Virus record (IMG/VR): IMGVR_UViG_3300045902_000773
Coordinates: 1-27,775 of that record
DNA: 27,775 bases
Direction: 5' to 3' (one strand)
Source of the DNA: a virus
Shown here in pieces: positions 7,715 to 16,871 of this stretch. A program made the translations under genes and the position numbers. The notes under the pieces were generated by a model that worked only from the letters and a program-made list of their open reading frames with translations, was not told the origin of the DNA and made no database searches. The first letter of the stretch is position 1. Every line of letters begins with the position of its first letter.

Positions 7715-9754
7715 TCACAGGCTCCGCACGTTCTTCAGGCCGTGCTGCTCCAGGATCGCGGCGACGTTCGTCTTCACCACGTCGTCGGCGAAGGCGTCGT
7801 CGCGGAAGATGACAACGGTCTCGCCTGCAGGATTCAACGACTTGTGCCACTGGGCGATGCCCATCGCAAGCGCCTCGCCGTCGGCGCGGGTGATCGTGGT
7901 GTCGAGGCAGGCGATGAGCGATCCGGCCCCGACGGAGTACACCGTCTTGCCAGCGATGGTCTTGGTCTCGATGGGGACGCACAGGTCGAGGCCTCGCTTG
8001 AGCAGAAGTTCATAGAGAATGTCCTGCTCATTGCAGTCCGTGCGGAGATTCTCCACGTGGGCTTCGAGCGACTCGGCAATCTCCTCGCGGCTCGGTTCCC
8101 ACTCACGGATGCTCGACGAGTCGAGCTTGAAGACGCGGAAGCCGAGGTCGCCGGCGAAGAGCGGATTCTCTTCCTTGATCTTTTTCGCGGCGCGGCGCAG
8201 GCGTTCCTTGGTCAACTCAGCGATGGTGCGGGGCTTGCCGAGTTTGTCGCAGAAGTCGGCGGCGGTCTTCTGGTCCTTGTTCTTCGGGTCGAGCGGCTCA
8301 GGAAGCTGGACGAGGATGTAGCGGCGATTGCCGCCGTCGGCGGCGTTCTGCGCCATGACGGCGTGGCCGGTAGTGCCGGAGCCGGCGAAGAAGTCGATGA
8401 CCACGTCCTCTCCACTCGTGAGCATCTCGACGATCTCCTGCAATACCGTTTCGTCCTTCGGGAAGTCGAAACAATCTTCCCCCATCAGGTCTCGAAGGCG
8501 CTTGGTTGCAGCGCGGCCGTCTTGGTAAAAGACACTGTACGGCGCTTGATTCTCCTGATCCCTCAGGTACGCTTTCAAACAGGGCACTTTTGATTCGTCT
8601 GTGCCGAACTGGACACGATCATCGGCAATCCATGCCTGCATCTTCTGTGGATCGGGTGTTATCCAGCCGCGTGCAGGAATCTTTACCGGCTTCTTCGTAA
8701 TTGGGTGCAGAACCTCGTATTTGGGACCACCGCCCCCTGGCCATGAAATATCCGCTGGGAAGTAGACTCCACGGGCGTCGGCGTGGTTGTAGTGCTTGTG
8801 CGCCTTAGCCGGATGAGAATCGGCGAGACCCTTGTACCAATCTTTCATTGCAGCCGTGATGGCCGCGTAGTCATCCCCGTGTTCGCGCTTGAGCCGTTCA
8901 TATTGTGCATAGATGTCTTCCAGCCCCTTCTTCCGCTGCCGCCATTCGATCTTCTGCTCGGTCAGGAACCCCGCGTCGCGGGCATAGCAAACGATGTATT
9001 CATGCGATACCGAAACGAGCCGAGAGTCGTTCTTGCGCCCCGCCGCCCATACCATGTCAGCGATGAAGTTCTCGCCGCCAAACACATCGTCCATGGCGAG
9101 CCGCAGGCGGGCCTGTTCTGCTTCGTCGCAGGACACGAACATGGCGCCATCGCGCGTCAACAAACCTCTCGCCAACCTTAGCCGCGGATACATCATATTC
9201 AGCCAGTCCGTGTGAAACCGCCCACTGGCTTCCGTATTGCTGCTGATCTTTCGCCCACCCTCCACCTGCCCGGTCAGCTCCAGGTAGTTCCGGATGTTGT
9301 CCTTGAAGTCGTCGGGATAGACGAAGTCCTTGCCCGTGTTGTACGGCGGATCGATGTAGATAAGCTTCACTTTGCCAAAGTAGCTCTTTTGCAGCAGCTT
9401 CAGCACCTCCAGGTTGTCGCCCTCGATCATCAGGTTCTGCGTGGTGTCCCAGTCCACGCTCTCCTGCGGGCAGGGGCGCAGCGTGCCGGTGGAGGGCGTG
9501 AGCGCGAGTTGCCGCGCACGGCGCTTGCCGTGCCAGTTGAGGCCGTACTTCTCGTCGGCATCGGTGACGGTCTTGTCGCCCACCAGCGCCTTGAGCACGT
9601 CCACGTTCACGGCGGCGCCGTCCGGCCCCTCGGTCACCAGCTCGGGAAACAGCGCCTTGAGCCGGGCGATGTTTTCGGCGACAACGTCGGCAGAGGTGGC
9701 GAGCGGATCGGAGGCTGTGATCTTGCGGATGGTCGGGGTGCCGTGAGGGGTCAT
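7715..9754 (-). CDS. mod: Type III DNA methyltransferase, Mod subunit
   Basis: A 679-aa beta-class adenine N6-methyltransferase. The catalytic motif IV DPPY lies at 135-138 (IYIDPPYNTGKDF) and the AdoMet-binding motif I FAGSGTT at 456-462; the order IV before I defines the beta class. The variable segment between them (about 240-390) should hold the target-recognition domain. The C-terminal part (from about 490) is the type III Mod extension that contacts Res. It methylates the recognition site to protect self DNA and gives Res its specificity. The start at 9754 overlaps the DUF262 gene stop as ATGA, and res follows after 19 bp. No simple repeat tract is seen, so phase variation is not evident. 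Confidence 0.95.
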   Translation of the reverse strand: MTPHGTPTIRKITASDPLATSADVVAENIARLKALFPELVTEGPDGAAVNVDVLKALVGDKTVTDADEKYGLNWHGKRRARQLALTPSTGTLRPCPQESVDWDTTQNLMIEGDNLEVLKLLQKSYFGKVKLIYIDPPYNTGKDFVYPDDFKDNIRNYLELTGQVEGGRKISSNTEASGRFHTDWLNMMYPRLRLARGLLTRDGAMFVSCDEAEQARLRLAMDDVFGGENFIADMVWAAGRKNDSRLVSVSHEYIVCYARDAGFLTEQKIEWRQRKKGLEDIYAQYERLKREHGDDYAAITAAMKDWYKGLADSHPAKAHKHYNHADARGVYFPADISWPGGGGPKYEVLHPITKKPVKIPARGWITPDPQKMQAWIADDRVQFGTDESKVPCLKAYLRDQENQAPYSVFYQDGRAATKRLRDLMGEDCFDFPKDETVLQEIVEMLTSGEDVVIDFFAGSGTTGHAVMAQNAADGGNRRYILVQLPEPLDPKNKDQKTAADFCDKLGKPRTIAELTKERLRRAAKKIKEENPLFAGDLGFRVFKLDSSSIREWEPSREEIAESLEAHVENLRTDCNEQDILYELLLKRGLDLCVPIETKTIAGKTVYSVGAGSLIACLDTTITRADGEALAMGIAQWHKSLNPAGETVVIFRDDAFADDVVKTNVAAILEQHGLKNVRSL

Positions 9755-11430
9755 GCGGTGGTGCCTCCGGGCGCGGTCAGCAGTTGGGCGAACTTCTCTC
9801 GGATCAGGTCCTTGCGGGCGGCGATGAAGTCATCGAAGCGATCCAGCTTCCAAAGTTCCTTGTCGCGGGGGATCAGGTGACGATCAAGGTATGCTTCGCT
9901 CTTGTCGGCGAACCAGACGTCGGGCATGGTGTCACCCTTGCCGCCCGCCCCGTTCTCTTCGCGGGTGAGGAGCATGCAGTTGGCGAGCTGATCGCGGACC
10001 GGCTTTCGGTAGCGCACCACGGTGCGCTTGCCGGTCTCGGGGTTGGGGTCTCGGATCGCCGCCAGCACGGACTGGGGGAAGATGTGGTCGATCTGTGGCA
10101 GGTTGTTCTCGTACGCGGGCGTGTGGTTGAAGTCTCGGTACCAGAGGTTGAAGAGCAGGTGGATGGCGTCTGAGCCGTAGCCGAGCTGCCACAGGCGCTC
10201 CTCGGTGAGCTCCAGCGGGCGGTTGGCGGTGCGGATGACCTTGAACGCTTCCGCAAGGTCGAACTTGCCAACTTCCTTGAATCGGCGGCAGAGGCCGTCG
10301 ATGACCGTGTCGGGCTGGCCGGTGAATGACGCGGCCAGGGAGCAGCGGAGCAAATACTCATCGAGCCCGGCCGCACGCTTCCACTCGTCGGGATAATGGA
10401 ATCGGACGTAGACCAGGGGTATGAGCACCAGGTAGCTGGGCAGCGCCTTGTCGCACTGGATGAACGTTTTGCTTCGCACAAAATCGAGCACATCCTGGAC
10501 CGCGCCGGCGATCTCGTGCCACCGGCGCTCGATGTCCTCACGCACGCCGGGCTTGCGGAACTTCTCGACCTCGTAACGAGCGCCCTGCCCTAGCAAAACC
10601 AGGCATGTCTTCAGGACGAAGTCACGGTCGAAGGCGAAGCCGTGGGTGTTGAGGGAGCCAAGCAGCTCCTCCATGCGGTCGTCGGCGACCTCCCAGGTGG
10701 CGCTGAGCAGCGAGAAGAGCAGGTCGGACTTGCCGAGCTTCGTGCCGCCGGAGTTGGCGCGGATGAACACCTCGACGACGTCGTCCTCGGAGTACAGCTG
10801 GGGGTTGTCGATGCTGTCAAGCTCCTGGTAGGTGATCGCCTCGTCCATCTTGAACGTGCGATCGACCAGGTCGAGATGGTCGTCGATCTTGGGCAGATCG
10901 GCGCTCGGCACCTCGTGGACCTGTCGCAGATCCTCAACGATCTCACGCTTCTTTTTGCTGGTGAACACAAGGTCCTTGAAGCGGACCCACGGGAACGCCG
11001 GGGCGGCGGGCATGAACTTGAAGCGGTACTTGACGTCGTCGGGCGCGGCGAGCTGGCCGCTGAGGATGTCGAGATAGAGCTCCCGCCCCTCGTAGCTGCC
11101 GCACAGGCCGATGAACAAGCTCTGCAACCGCTGCTGCCCATCCAGCACTAGGCACTTCTTCTTAGAGTCCTCCGGGACGTAGAAGTCGCTCAGGCGGAGC
11201 GACTCCTTCCAGTTGTCGATGAACTTCCGCCGCCGGATGCCGCTGGTGGTCTTCCAGATGAGCAGGGTGCTGATCGGGTACTCGCGCAGGATCGAATCGA
11301 ACAGGCGGCAGATCTGCTCCTCGCTCCAGACGAACGGGCGCTGGATGTTGGGCAGCCAGAAGCCGCCCTCTTCATCTGGGTTGTTCAGGAACCCCACGAT
11401 CTTCCGGATTGTCTGTTTTTGGTTCTTCAT
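9751..11430 (-). CDS. DUF262/DUF1524 GmrSD-like nuclease
   Basis: A 559-aa protein combining a DUF262 domain (PNIQRPFVWSEEQI at 27-40, DGQQR at 97-101, ParB/Srx-like NTP-handling fold) with a C-terminal DUF1524-type HNH region (IDHIFPQSV from residue 447, then QLANCMLLTREEN). This is the architecture of GmrSD-like type IV restriction enzymes, which attack modified phage DNA, and of several accessory defence proteins. His449 of the DHIFPQ motif is the likely catalytic residue. It starts 13 bp after the DUF4391 stop and overlaps mod by ATGA, so it is embedded in the RM operon. One possibility is that it handles DNA whose modification blocks Res; that is inference. Confidence 0.88.
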   Translation of the reverse strand: MKNQKQTIRKIVGFLNNPDEEGGFWLPNIQRPFVWSEEQICRLFDSILREYPISTLLIWKTTSGIRRRKFIDNWKESLRLSDFYVPEDSKKKCLVLDGQQRLQSLFIGLCGSYEGRELYLDILSGQLAAPDDVKYRFKFMPAAPAFPWVRFKDLVFTSKKKREIVEDLRQVHEVPSADLPKIDDHLDLVDRTFKMDEAITYQELDSIDNPQLYSEDDVVEVFIRANSGGTKLGKSDLLFSLLSATWEVADDRMEELLGSLNTHGFAFDRDFVLKTCLVLLGQGARYEVEKFRKPGVREDIERRWHEIAGAVQDVLDFVRSKTFIQCDKALPSYLVLIPLVYVRFHYPDEWKRAAGLDEYLLRCSLAASFTGQPDTVIDGLCRRFKEVGKFDLAEAFKVIRTANRPLELTEERLWQLGYGSDAIHLLFNLWYRDFNHTPAYENNLPQIDHIFPQSVLAAIRDPNPETGKRTVVRYRKPVRDQLANCMLLTREENGAGGKGDTMPDVWFADKSEAYLDRHLIPRDKELWKLDRFDDFIAARKDLIREKFAQLLTAPGGTTA

Positions 11431-11443
11431 GGGGGGTCCTGAT

Positions 11444-12211
11444 TCACAGTCGTTTGCGAGCCTCGTCGTACCGCGTCTGCAGTTGCCGGAGTTGGAGATT
11501 CAGATCGACCTGTCGTGCCATCTGCCGCTCCTTGGCGGCGGCGGAGCGGAGCGACTTGATCTGCTTGTCGAGATCGGCGCACGCTGCGAGCGCTGCTTGA
11601 CGCTCCGCGGCGAGTTCGGAGGAGCCGGATTCAACGAACACACCCGTGATCCGGGCGGCTTCGACCGCGAGGAGTGCGTCGATCCATGAGCGGTACAGCG
11701 CGTACAGGTTCGGCTGGGGCCGTCGGGACACCATCAGCGTGTTGAGCAGAGCCTCGATGGTTGCGGACGCGGTGGTGGTCAGGTCCGTGGCGACGATGTC
11801 GCCATCGAGCACGACCCGGCCAGACTCGCCCTGCGACCAGCGCTTGTCCGCCGCGCTGAGAACGAATGGACCATCGAGTTGGCTGACGATCAGAAGGAGG
11901 TGGTACGGGATGGCACGGTGAACGAGCTCGAGCAGTCGCGTGGGCTTGCAATCGGGGCGGATGGTGAGCGCGAGCACGATGAGCTCGACGCACTGTCTTG
12001 AGCCATCCTCGAATGACGCGACGCCGACTGTGTTCGGCTTGAGGCTTGCGACCCATCGGAGCTCTTCAACGCCCGACTCGATCAGCCGTTTGTCGGCGGC
12101 GGTGGGCGCACCGTGCTCAACCAGGAGCGTCTTGGGGACGCGCTGGCCGACGAGGGCCGCGGCGGGGAGGCCGAGGGCTTCGATCACTCGCTGGGGCCCA
12201 ATCGACGTCAC
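11444..12211 (-). CDS. DUF4391 domain protein with C-terminal coiled coil
   Basis: A 255-aa protein resembling DUF4391: the motif VPKTLLVEHGAPTAADKRLIE, then EELRWVASLKPNTVGV and a beta-rich middle (YHLLLIVSQ). The last 65 residues are charged and heptad-like (ELAAERQAALAACADLDKQI, ending LRQLQTRYDEARKRL), which suggests a coiled coil for assembly. DUF4391 has no established biochemistry, but it recurs beside SNF2-type helicases and type III Mod/Res genes. The GTG start at 12211 overlaps the helicase stop as GTGA, so the two proteins are probably made in equal amounts and may form a complex. Confidence 0.8.
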   Translation of the reverse strand: MTSIGPQRVIEALGLPAAALVGQRVPKTLLVEHGAPTAADKRLIESGVEELRWVASLKPNTVGVASFEDGSRQCVELIVLALTIRPDCKPTRLLELVHRAIPYHLLLIVSQLDGPFVLSAADKRWSQGESGRVVLDGDIVATDLTTTASATIEALLNTLMVSRRPQPNLYALYRSWIDALLAVEAARITGVFVESGSSELAAERQAALAACADLDKQIKSLRSAAAKERQMARQVDLNLQLRQLQTRYDEARKRL

Positions 12212-15200
12212 GCAGTTGCCTCCGACAGAGGCGCAGTGGCGGGGGCAGAAGCATCGGGAAGCACGACCAGGAACGCGAGGACCTCGAAATCATCGACACC
12301 GGCGACCTCGCCTCGGCGGACATGGGTGCCCCCCGGCGTGAAGAGACTCGCGATGGCCCGCTCGTCGTTCTTGCCCAGGATGGATGTGGCGGCGGACGCG
12401 AAGAGCGTCCGAGTATGCCCCATGTCCTTGCCGTGCTTGGTCTCGCGGTCAAATCGGTTGCATGCGTCGGCATCGGGGAGCGACTTCCCGATGCACAAAC
12501 GCTTGAGACGATCGAGAATCTGCTTTGCCCGCGTGTACGGGATGAGAACGGTTCCGTTGTCACCAACATGGACCAAGTAGTGCGGGGCGAGCGGATAACC
12601 CGGCTCGGGGGCGACCTTTGCAGCGTCGTCCTCTGCGCGAAGGCAGAAGATGATGCCTGGTTCGATGTCGGCGTCGGAAGAGGTTGTCACCGCGAACCTG
12701 CCGGGGGGCTCCGTCTCGAGGCGGTTGGGGTGCTGTCGGGCGTACTCCGCAAGATCGATGCGGAAGTCGGTGAGCGTGAGATCCGCGATGCTGACGCCGG
12801 TGGAGAGGTCTTCGAGGTCGATGACCGCATCCTGAAGCTTGAGGAGCTGTGCTCGACGGTACTCGAGGTCACGCATCATGTTGCCGGAATCAGCCTCGAT
12901 CAGGTTCTCCTCTCCGGTAGCGGAAACGTCCAATAGGACCATCCGGCCGCTTACGCGCTGCTCGAGGTTGATGTACTCCTCCAGCTGCATGTTGGGCCAG
13001 AAGTTGACCAACTGGATCTGAGAGTTGGACGATCCGAGACGATCGATGCGGCCGAAGCGCTGGATGATGCGGACGGGGTTCCAGTGGATGTCGTAGTTGA
13101 TGACACAGTCGCAATCTTGAAGGTTCTGTCCTTCAGAGATGCAATCGGTGCCGATGAGCAGGTCAATTGTCCCCTCCTGAGCGAGGTCCTCGGGGCGTTC
13201 CTTCGAACGCGGGGAGAAGGCAGTGAGAATCGACACAAAGTCCTTGCGGAGAGCTGGCAGCGTGGTTTGGTTGCGCCCCGTTCCCGTGACCACAGCTGAG
13301 TCGATGCCCAGTGCCTGCTTCGCCCAAGGCGCAAGGTTCTGGTAGAGATACTCGGCCGTATCTGCAAACGCCGTGAACAGCAAAATCTTGCGGTTGCCGG
13401 GATTGAAGGGCTCGCTGCACTTCGCGAGGATGAACTCCTTGAGCTTGACGAGCTTGGCGTCGCGCTCAGCCGAAACCAGCCGGGCCACCGACGCAAGCGT
13501 GGACAGGCGATTTCGGTCCTCGATGAGGTCCTGCCGCCAGCGAACGAGGTCTACGTCCGAGAGCAGGACCTTGACCTTGCGGCCGACGAGAAGACTCTCG
13601 AACGCCGAGTCATCGATGTCAACGTCCTCGATGCTGACCTCTTCGACCTCGTCACCCTTGGCGTCGATGCGAGCGAGCATTGACTCGACATCGTTCAGTT
13701 GTCGGTGAACTGTCAGCGCGAACGAGTTGACGGAACTCTCAAGCCGCTTCAGCACGTTGACCCGGAGCAGCTGGATCAGGCTCTCTTCGCGATCGACCTG
13801 ACGCCAGTAGCCCCTCCCACCCGACACCTCGGTGCTGTACTTGCGGTCGTAGGCCTCCTGCTTGTGTGCGAGAACGTACCGCAGCGGCGCGTACGCCGAG
13901 AGGTTCAGGCGTCGGATCTCCTGGTTGAGTTCGCGGATGGAGCGAAACTCGCCCGCGGTATCGATGTCGGCCTTGACGTTGACCGGCTTGCGCCGGTCCG
14001 GAAAGCGGCCGGTCTCGCTCGTTCCGTAGTACTTCTCAATGTGCCTTCGCGAGCGTGCAATAGTCAATAGATCGAGGAGCTTGAAGTAGTCGAAACCCAG
14101 CATCTCCACCAGGCGGCCGGGCGTGCGATCCACAGGATCGAGCTCCAGCCAGCGGTTGAACTGCTTCTGGGCCAAGCGGGTCGTGGAATCGATGCTCGCT
14201 ATGCCGTGGTCGGCGAGAGCTGTATCGTCCCCCTCTGTCGCGAACGCGATCTGATTGCGCAAGTCGGCGAGGCGGTTATTCACCGGCGTTGCCGACAGCA
14301 TCAGAACGCGCGTCCTGACGCCCTCCTTGATGATCTTCTTCATCAGGCGGTCGTACCGTGTCATCCCGCCCTGTCGGGGGCTCTTCTTGTTGCGGAAGTT
14401 GTGAGACTCGTCGATGACGACGAGGTCGTAGTTGCCCCAGTTGACGTGCCCGAGGTCGATGTCTCCCGAAGTGCCGCCGTCGCGTGACAGATCCGTGTGG
14501 TTCAGCACGTCGTAGTTGAAACGATCTGCAGCGAGAATATTGCGCCGGTCGTTCGTCGCGTAGAGCGTCCAGTTGTCGCGCAGACGCTTCGGGCACAGAA
14601 CCAGGACACGGTCGTTTCGAAGTTCGTGATACTTGATCACAGCGAGCGCCTCGAAGGTCTTGCCGAGGCCAACGCTGTCGGCGATGATGCAGCCGCCGAA
14701 GCGGTTGAGCTTGTCGATTGCGCCAACGACTCCATCTCGCTGGAACTTGTAGAGCTTCTTCCAGATGATGGTCTTGCGGATGCCAGTAGCGGCGTTGACG
14801 ACGCGATCTTCGTCCAGCGCGTCGCCACGGCTGCCGAGCAAATGGTGCAGCATGACCGCATAGACGCTCAGCGGATCCTGGTGCTGGCTGATCCGATCAA
14901 GCAACGAGATGAGCTCGGCCTTCGCCGCACCATCGGCCCCCAGGGAGGCCCACTGAAGGTCGAACCACTGAGCGATCATCGCAGCTTCAGCCGGGCTCTC
15001 GGACGCCTGAATCAGGCTGAGCGGATTGCCCGGCGACAAGCCAAGGCCGGCGCTACTGATGGAGAACGCACCGAGAATAGCCTGAGCAGGCTCGTTGGTA
15101 CCGAGCCTCGCGACCAACGCGCCCTGTGGAACACCTTTCGGCGCTTGCCGAACGGCGGCCACTTTCTCGAGCGTGGCCGCGAGTGATCTCGCCAAAGATG

Positions 15201-15438
15201 CTGCCTCAAAGCGGTTCCGTCGGCTGCGGTCGGCCGCGTCGCCCAGAAGCGCGGCGGACTGGGGCTGTGCTGGAATGATGGCTCGAATTGCCCGCATTCC
15301 GCTCATCGCGCTGACGAGCTCGCCGAGAGCGAACATCGACAGCTGTGGAGACGCGAAGTCGAGCTGCGCCACCTGCGATGCGCAACGCTGCACAACGTCG
15401 AAGACCCGGTCATTTCCAGCGTTGGGTACGACCCTCAC
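12208..15438 (-). CDS. SNF2-family helicase of the defence operon
   Basis: A 1076-aa superfamily 2 ATPase. Walker A is DSVGLGKT (254-261), the DEAH-type motif II is DESH (343-346), motif III is LSATPVNNR, and motifs V/VI are SEGQNLQDCDCVINYD and RIIQRFGRIDRLG. Residues 1-170 look like a degenerate phospholipase-D-like module: the segment around FSISSAGLGLSPGN and AQWFDLQW resembles the second PLD half, but no HxK motif is visible. SNF2-type ATPases with this layout occur in phage-defence clusters, where they probably translocate on DNA. The GTG at 15438 has a strong GGAGG six bases upstream, which fixes the start. It is the first gene of the five-gene operon. Confidence 0.9.
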   Translation of the reverse strand: MRVVPNAGNDRVFDVVQRCASQVAQLDFASPQLSMFALGELVSAMSGMRAIRAIIPAQPQSAALLGDAADRSRRNRFEAASLARSLAATLEKVAAVRQAPKGVPQGALVARLGTNEPAQAILGAFSISSAGLGLSPGNPLSLIQASESPAEAAMIAQWFDLQWASLGADGAAKAELISLLDRISQHQDPLSVYAVMLHHLLGSRGDALDEDRVVNAATGIRKTIIWKKLYKFQRDGVVGAIDKLNRFGGCIIADSVGLGKTFEALAVIKYHELRNDRVLVLCPKRLRDNWTLYATNDRRNILAADRFNYDVLNHTDLSRDGGTSGDIDLGHVNWGNYDLVVIDESHNFRNKKSPRQGGMTRYDRLMKKIIKEGVRTRVLMLSATPVNNRLADLRNQIAFATEGDDTALADHGIASIDSTTRLAQKQFNRWLELDPVDRTPGRLVEMLGFDYFKLLDLLTIARSRRHIEKYYGTSETGRFPDRRKPVNVKADIDTAGEFRSIRELNQEIRRLNLSAYAPLRYVLAHKQEAYDRKYSTEVSGGRGYWRQVDREESLIQLLRVNVLKRLESSVNSFALTVHRQLNDVESMLARIDAKGDEVEEVSIEDVDIDDSAFESLLVGRKVKVLLSDVDLVRWRQDLIEDRNRLSTLASVARLVSAERDAKLVKLKEFILAKCSEPFNPGNRKILLFTAFADTAEYLYQNLAPWAKQALGIDSAVVTGTGRNQTTLPALRKDFVSILTAFSPRSKERPEDLAQEGTIDLLIGTDCISEGQNLQDCDCVINYDIHWNPVRIIQRFGRIDRLGSSNSQIQLVNFWPNMQLEEYINLEQRVSGRMVLLDVSATGEENLIEADSGNMMRDLEYRRAQLLKLQDAVIDLEDLSTGVSIADLTLTDFRIDLAEYARQHPNRLETEPPGRFAVTTSSDADIEPGIIFCLRAEDDAAKVAPEPGYPLAPHYLVHVGDNGTVLIPYTRAKQILDRLKRLCIGKSLPDADACNRFDRETKHGKDMGHTRTLFASAATSILGKNDERAIASLFTPGGTHVRRGEVAGVDDFEVLAFLVVLPDASAPATAPLSEATA

Positions 15439-15656
15439 GGAAGCCTCCGGGTGGATGGTTGCTGCGGACTTTTCTGACCAGCGGGAGAGAAGACCGTTGC
15501 AGGCCCAAACGCGGGCGCGGATCGAAGGTCAGGAGGCGAGCACGATCCGACGTCGTCCGGTCTCGGGTTTCGGGCGTCGAATAGTGGGGTGAGCGACAGC
15601 ATGGGAAGGATGTCCGAACTCGCCGATCTCGGTAATCGCACCGCGGCAGGTGCGGT
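15439..15656. promoter_or_regulatory. Divergent intergenic region between RM operon and XRE cassette
   Basis: No gene fits here. The ribosome-binding site of the helicase (minus strand, GGAGG at about 15445-15449) and the promoter of the XRE gene (plus strand, from 15657) flank the stretch, so the minus-strand operon promoter should lie within it. I could not identify its boxes confidently. Confidence 0.5.
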
Positions 15657-15685
15657 TTGACCCGCCGGTTATGTCCATGTACAGT
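15657..15685 (+). promoter_or_regulatory. Sigma-70-type promoter of the XRE-ImmA cassette
   Basis: TTGACC (15657-15662) and TACAGT (15680-15685) are separated by exactly 17 bp, close to consensus. The spacer contains GCCGGTTATG (15664-15673), a word that recurs twice elsewhere in the window, so it may hold an operator for the XRE protein. A start near 15692 means the in-frame ATG at 15671 cannot be used, which favours ATG 15716. Confidence 0.7.
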
Positions 15686-15715
15686 AAACAGGGAACGAGC
15701 GAGCGTCAAACAGCC

Positions 15716-16084
15716 ATGACCGTCCAAAAGCCAAAGTTCGGCACATTCATCCGCGACCGCCGCACGGCCAAAGGGTACAGCCTGCGCCGCTTCGCCGAGC
15801 TTGTCGGCATCAGCCCGACGTACCTGTCGCACGTCGAGCAGGACAAAGTGGACTCGCCGCCGACCGCTGACCGCATTCAGAAAATGGCTGAGTTGCTGGG
15901 TGAGAGTCCGGACGAGCTCTTCGCGATGGCGGGCCGCGTCCCCGAAGACCTGCCGAAAATCATCCAGAGCCAGCCGGAGGCCATGCCCGCCCTGCTGCGA
16001 GCCGCAAAGGGCCTCACGCCCGAGCAACTCAAGAAGCTGCAGGATCAAGCGTCCAAGATGCGGAGGGAGGGCGATCCGTCGTGA
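15716..16084 (+). CDS. XRE-family transcriptional regulator
   Basis: A 122-aa protein with an N-terminal Cro/cI-type helix-turn-helix at about residues 9-70: FIRDRRTAKGYSLRRFAELV, then GISPTYLSHVEQDK as recognition helix region, and IQKMAELLGESPDELF. The C-terminal 50 residues are helical and hydrophilic, probably for dimerisation. It overlaps the ImmA/IrrE gene by GTGA. In such pairs (ImmR/ImmA of ICEBs1, DdrO/IrrE of Deinococcus) the peptidase cleaves the repressor on a stress signal, and the same logic is likely here. The start follows from the promoter position. Confidence 0.92.
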   Translation: MTVQKPKFGTFIRDRRTAKGYSLRRFAELVGISPTYLSHVEQDKVDSPPTADRIQKMAELLGESPDELFAMAGRVPEDLPKIIQSQPEAMPALLRAAKGLTPEQLKKLQDQASKMRREGDPS

Positions 16085-16788
16085 GTGGTCGCGGGGCCAT
16101 CACAGATGTGTCGTTCCTGCCGGAAGTCCGCATTGAGCGCGACGCGGATGTCCTCGTTGCTGAATATGCACAGCGTTGCGGTGCGACCGTCGTCGCGCCG
16201 GTGCCCGTTGAGGACATCCTCGAACTGCACCTCGGCCTGACGTTTGCCATCGAGGACCTCGCGGCGCTGTTCGGGACCGATGGCGTGCTCGGCGCGATCT
16301 GGTTCAACGAGAAGCTGGTCCGGATCGACACCCGGCTCGATCCTTCCGAGAACTCAACGCGGCTCGGGCGATACCGGTTCACGCTGGCGCACGAGATCGG
16401 GCACTGGCGACTTCACCGCTCGTACTACCGCGAGGATCCGACGCAGGCGGCCCTGTTCGATGGGCGCGGGCAGCCCGCGGTCGTGTGCCGCGCCGGAGAG
16501 AAGAAGATCCCGGTCGAATGGCAGGCCGACACGTTTGCCAGCTACCTGCTCATGCCCAAGTCGCTCGTCGTAGCAGCGTGGAAGGACTGGCGCGGAAGCC
16601 TGGACCCCGTGGTCCTCGCTGATCTCGCTCCCGTGTCCGCCGCCGACGGTCGCGACACGGCCGACGCCACACTCGATCGTTTCTCGAAGCCGCTGGCCGA
16701 GCGGTTTGAAGTGTCCGCCGAGGCGATGCGCATCCGCCTCGAGAAGCTCGGCCTGCTGATGCGCGAACGACCCAACACGCTGTTCTGA
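16081..16788 (+). CDS. ImmA/IrrE-family zinc metallopeptidase
   Basis: A 235-aa protein. The zinc site HEIGH lies at 104-108 in the typical context FTLAHEIGHWRLH, and the third ligand is probably Glu146 in VEWQADTFASYLLMP. Before it, IWFNEKLVRIDTRLD is the family's strand preceding the active site. The C-terminus (FEVSAEAMRIRLEKLGLL) is the usual short helical motif. The GTG start overlaps the upstream XRE stop, so the two are translationally coupled. The likely substrate is that repressor, whose cleavage would switch on the cassette, the facing RM operon or the prophage genes. All catalytic residues are present. Confidence 0.93.
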   Translation: MSGRGAITDVSFLPEVRIERDADVLVAEYAQRCGATVVAPVPVEDILELHLGLTFAIEDLAALFGTDGVLGAIWFNEKLVRIDTRLDPSENSTRLGRYRFTLAHEIGHWRLHRSYYREDPTQAALFDGRGQPAVVCRAGEKKIPVEWQADTFASYLLMPKSLVVAAWKDWRGSLDPVVLADLAPVSAADGRDTADATLDRFSKPLAERFEVSAEAMRIRLEKLGLLMRERPNTLF

Positions 16789-16871
16789 CCCTGCATGCCA
16801 CGACACCGGCACGGCACTGTCACGTCCTGAGTGTCAACCATTTAGCAAACGACAGACAAGGAATCTCAGTC

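Noticed and set aside
12046-12936. 296-aa plus-strand frame opposite the helicase and DUF4391 genes
   Set aside because: No domain and no ribosome-binding site; it spans the coupled stop/start of two real genes.
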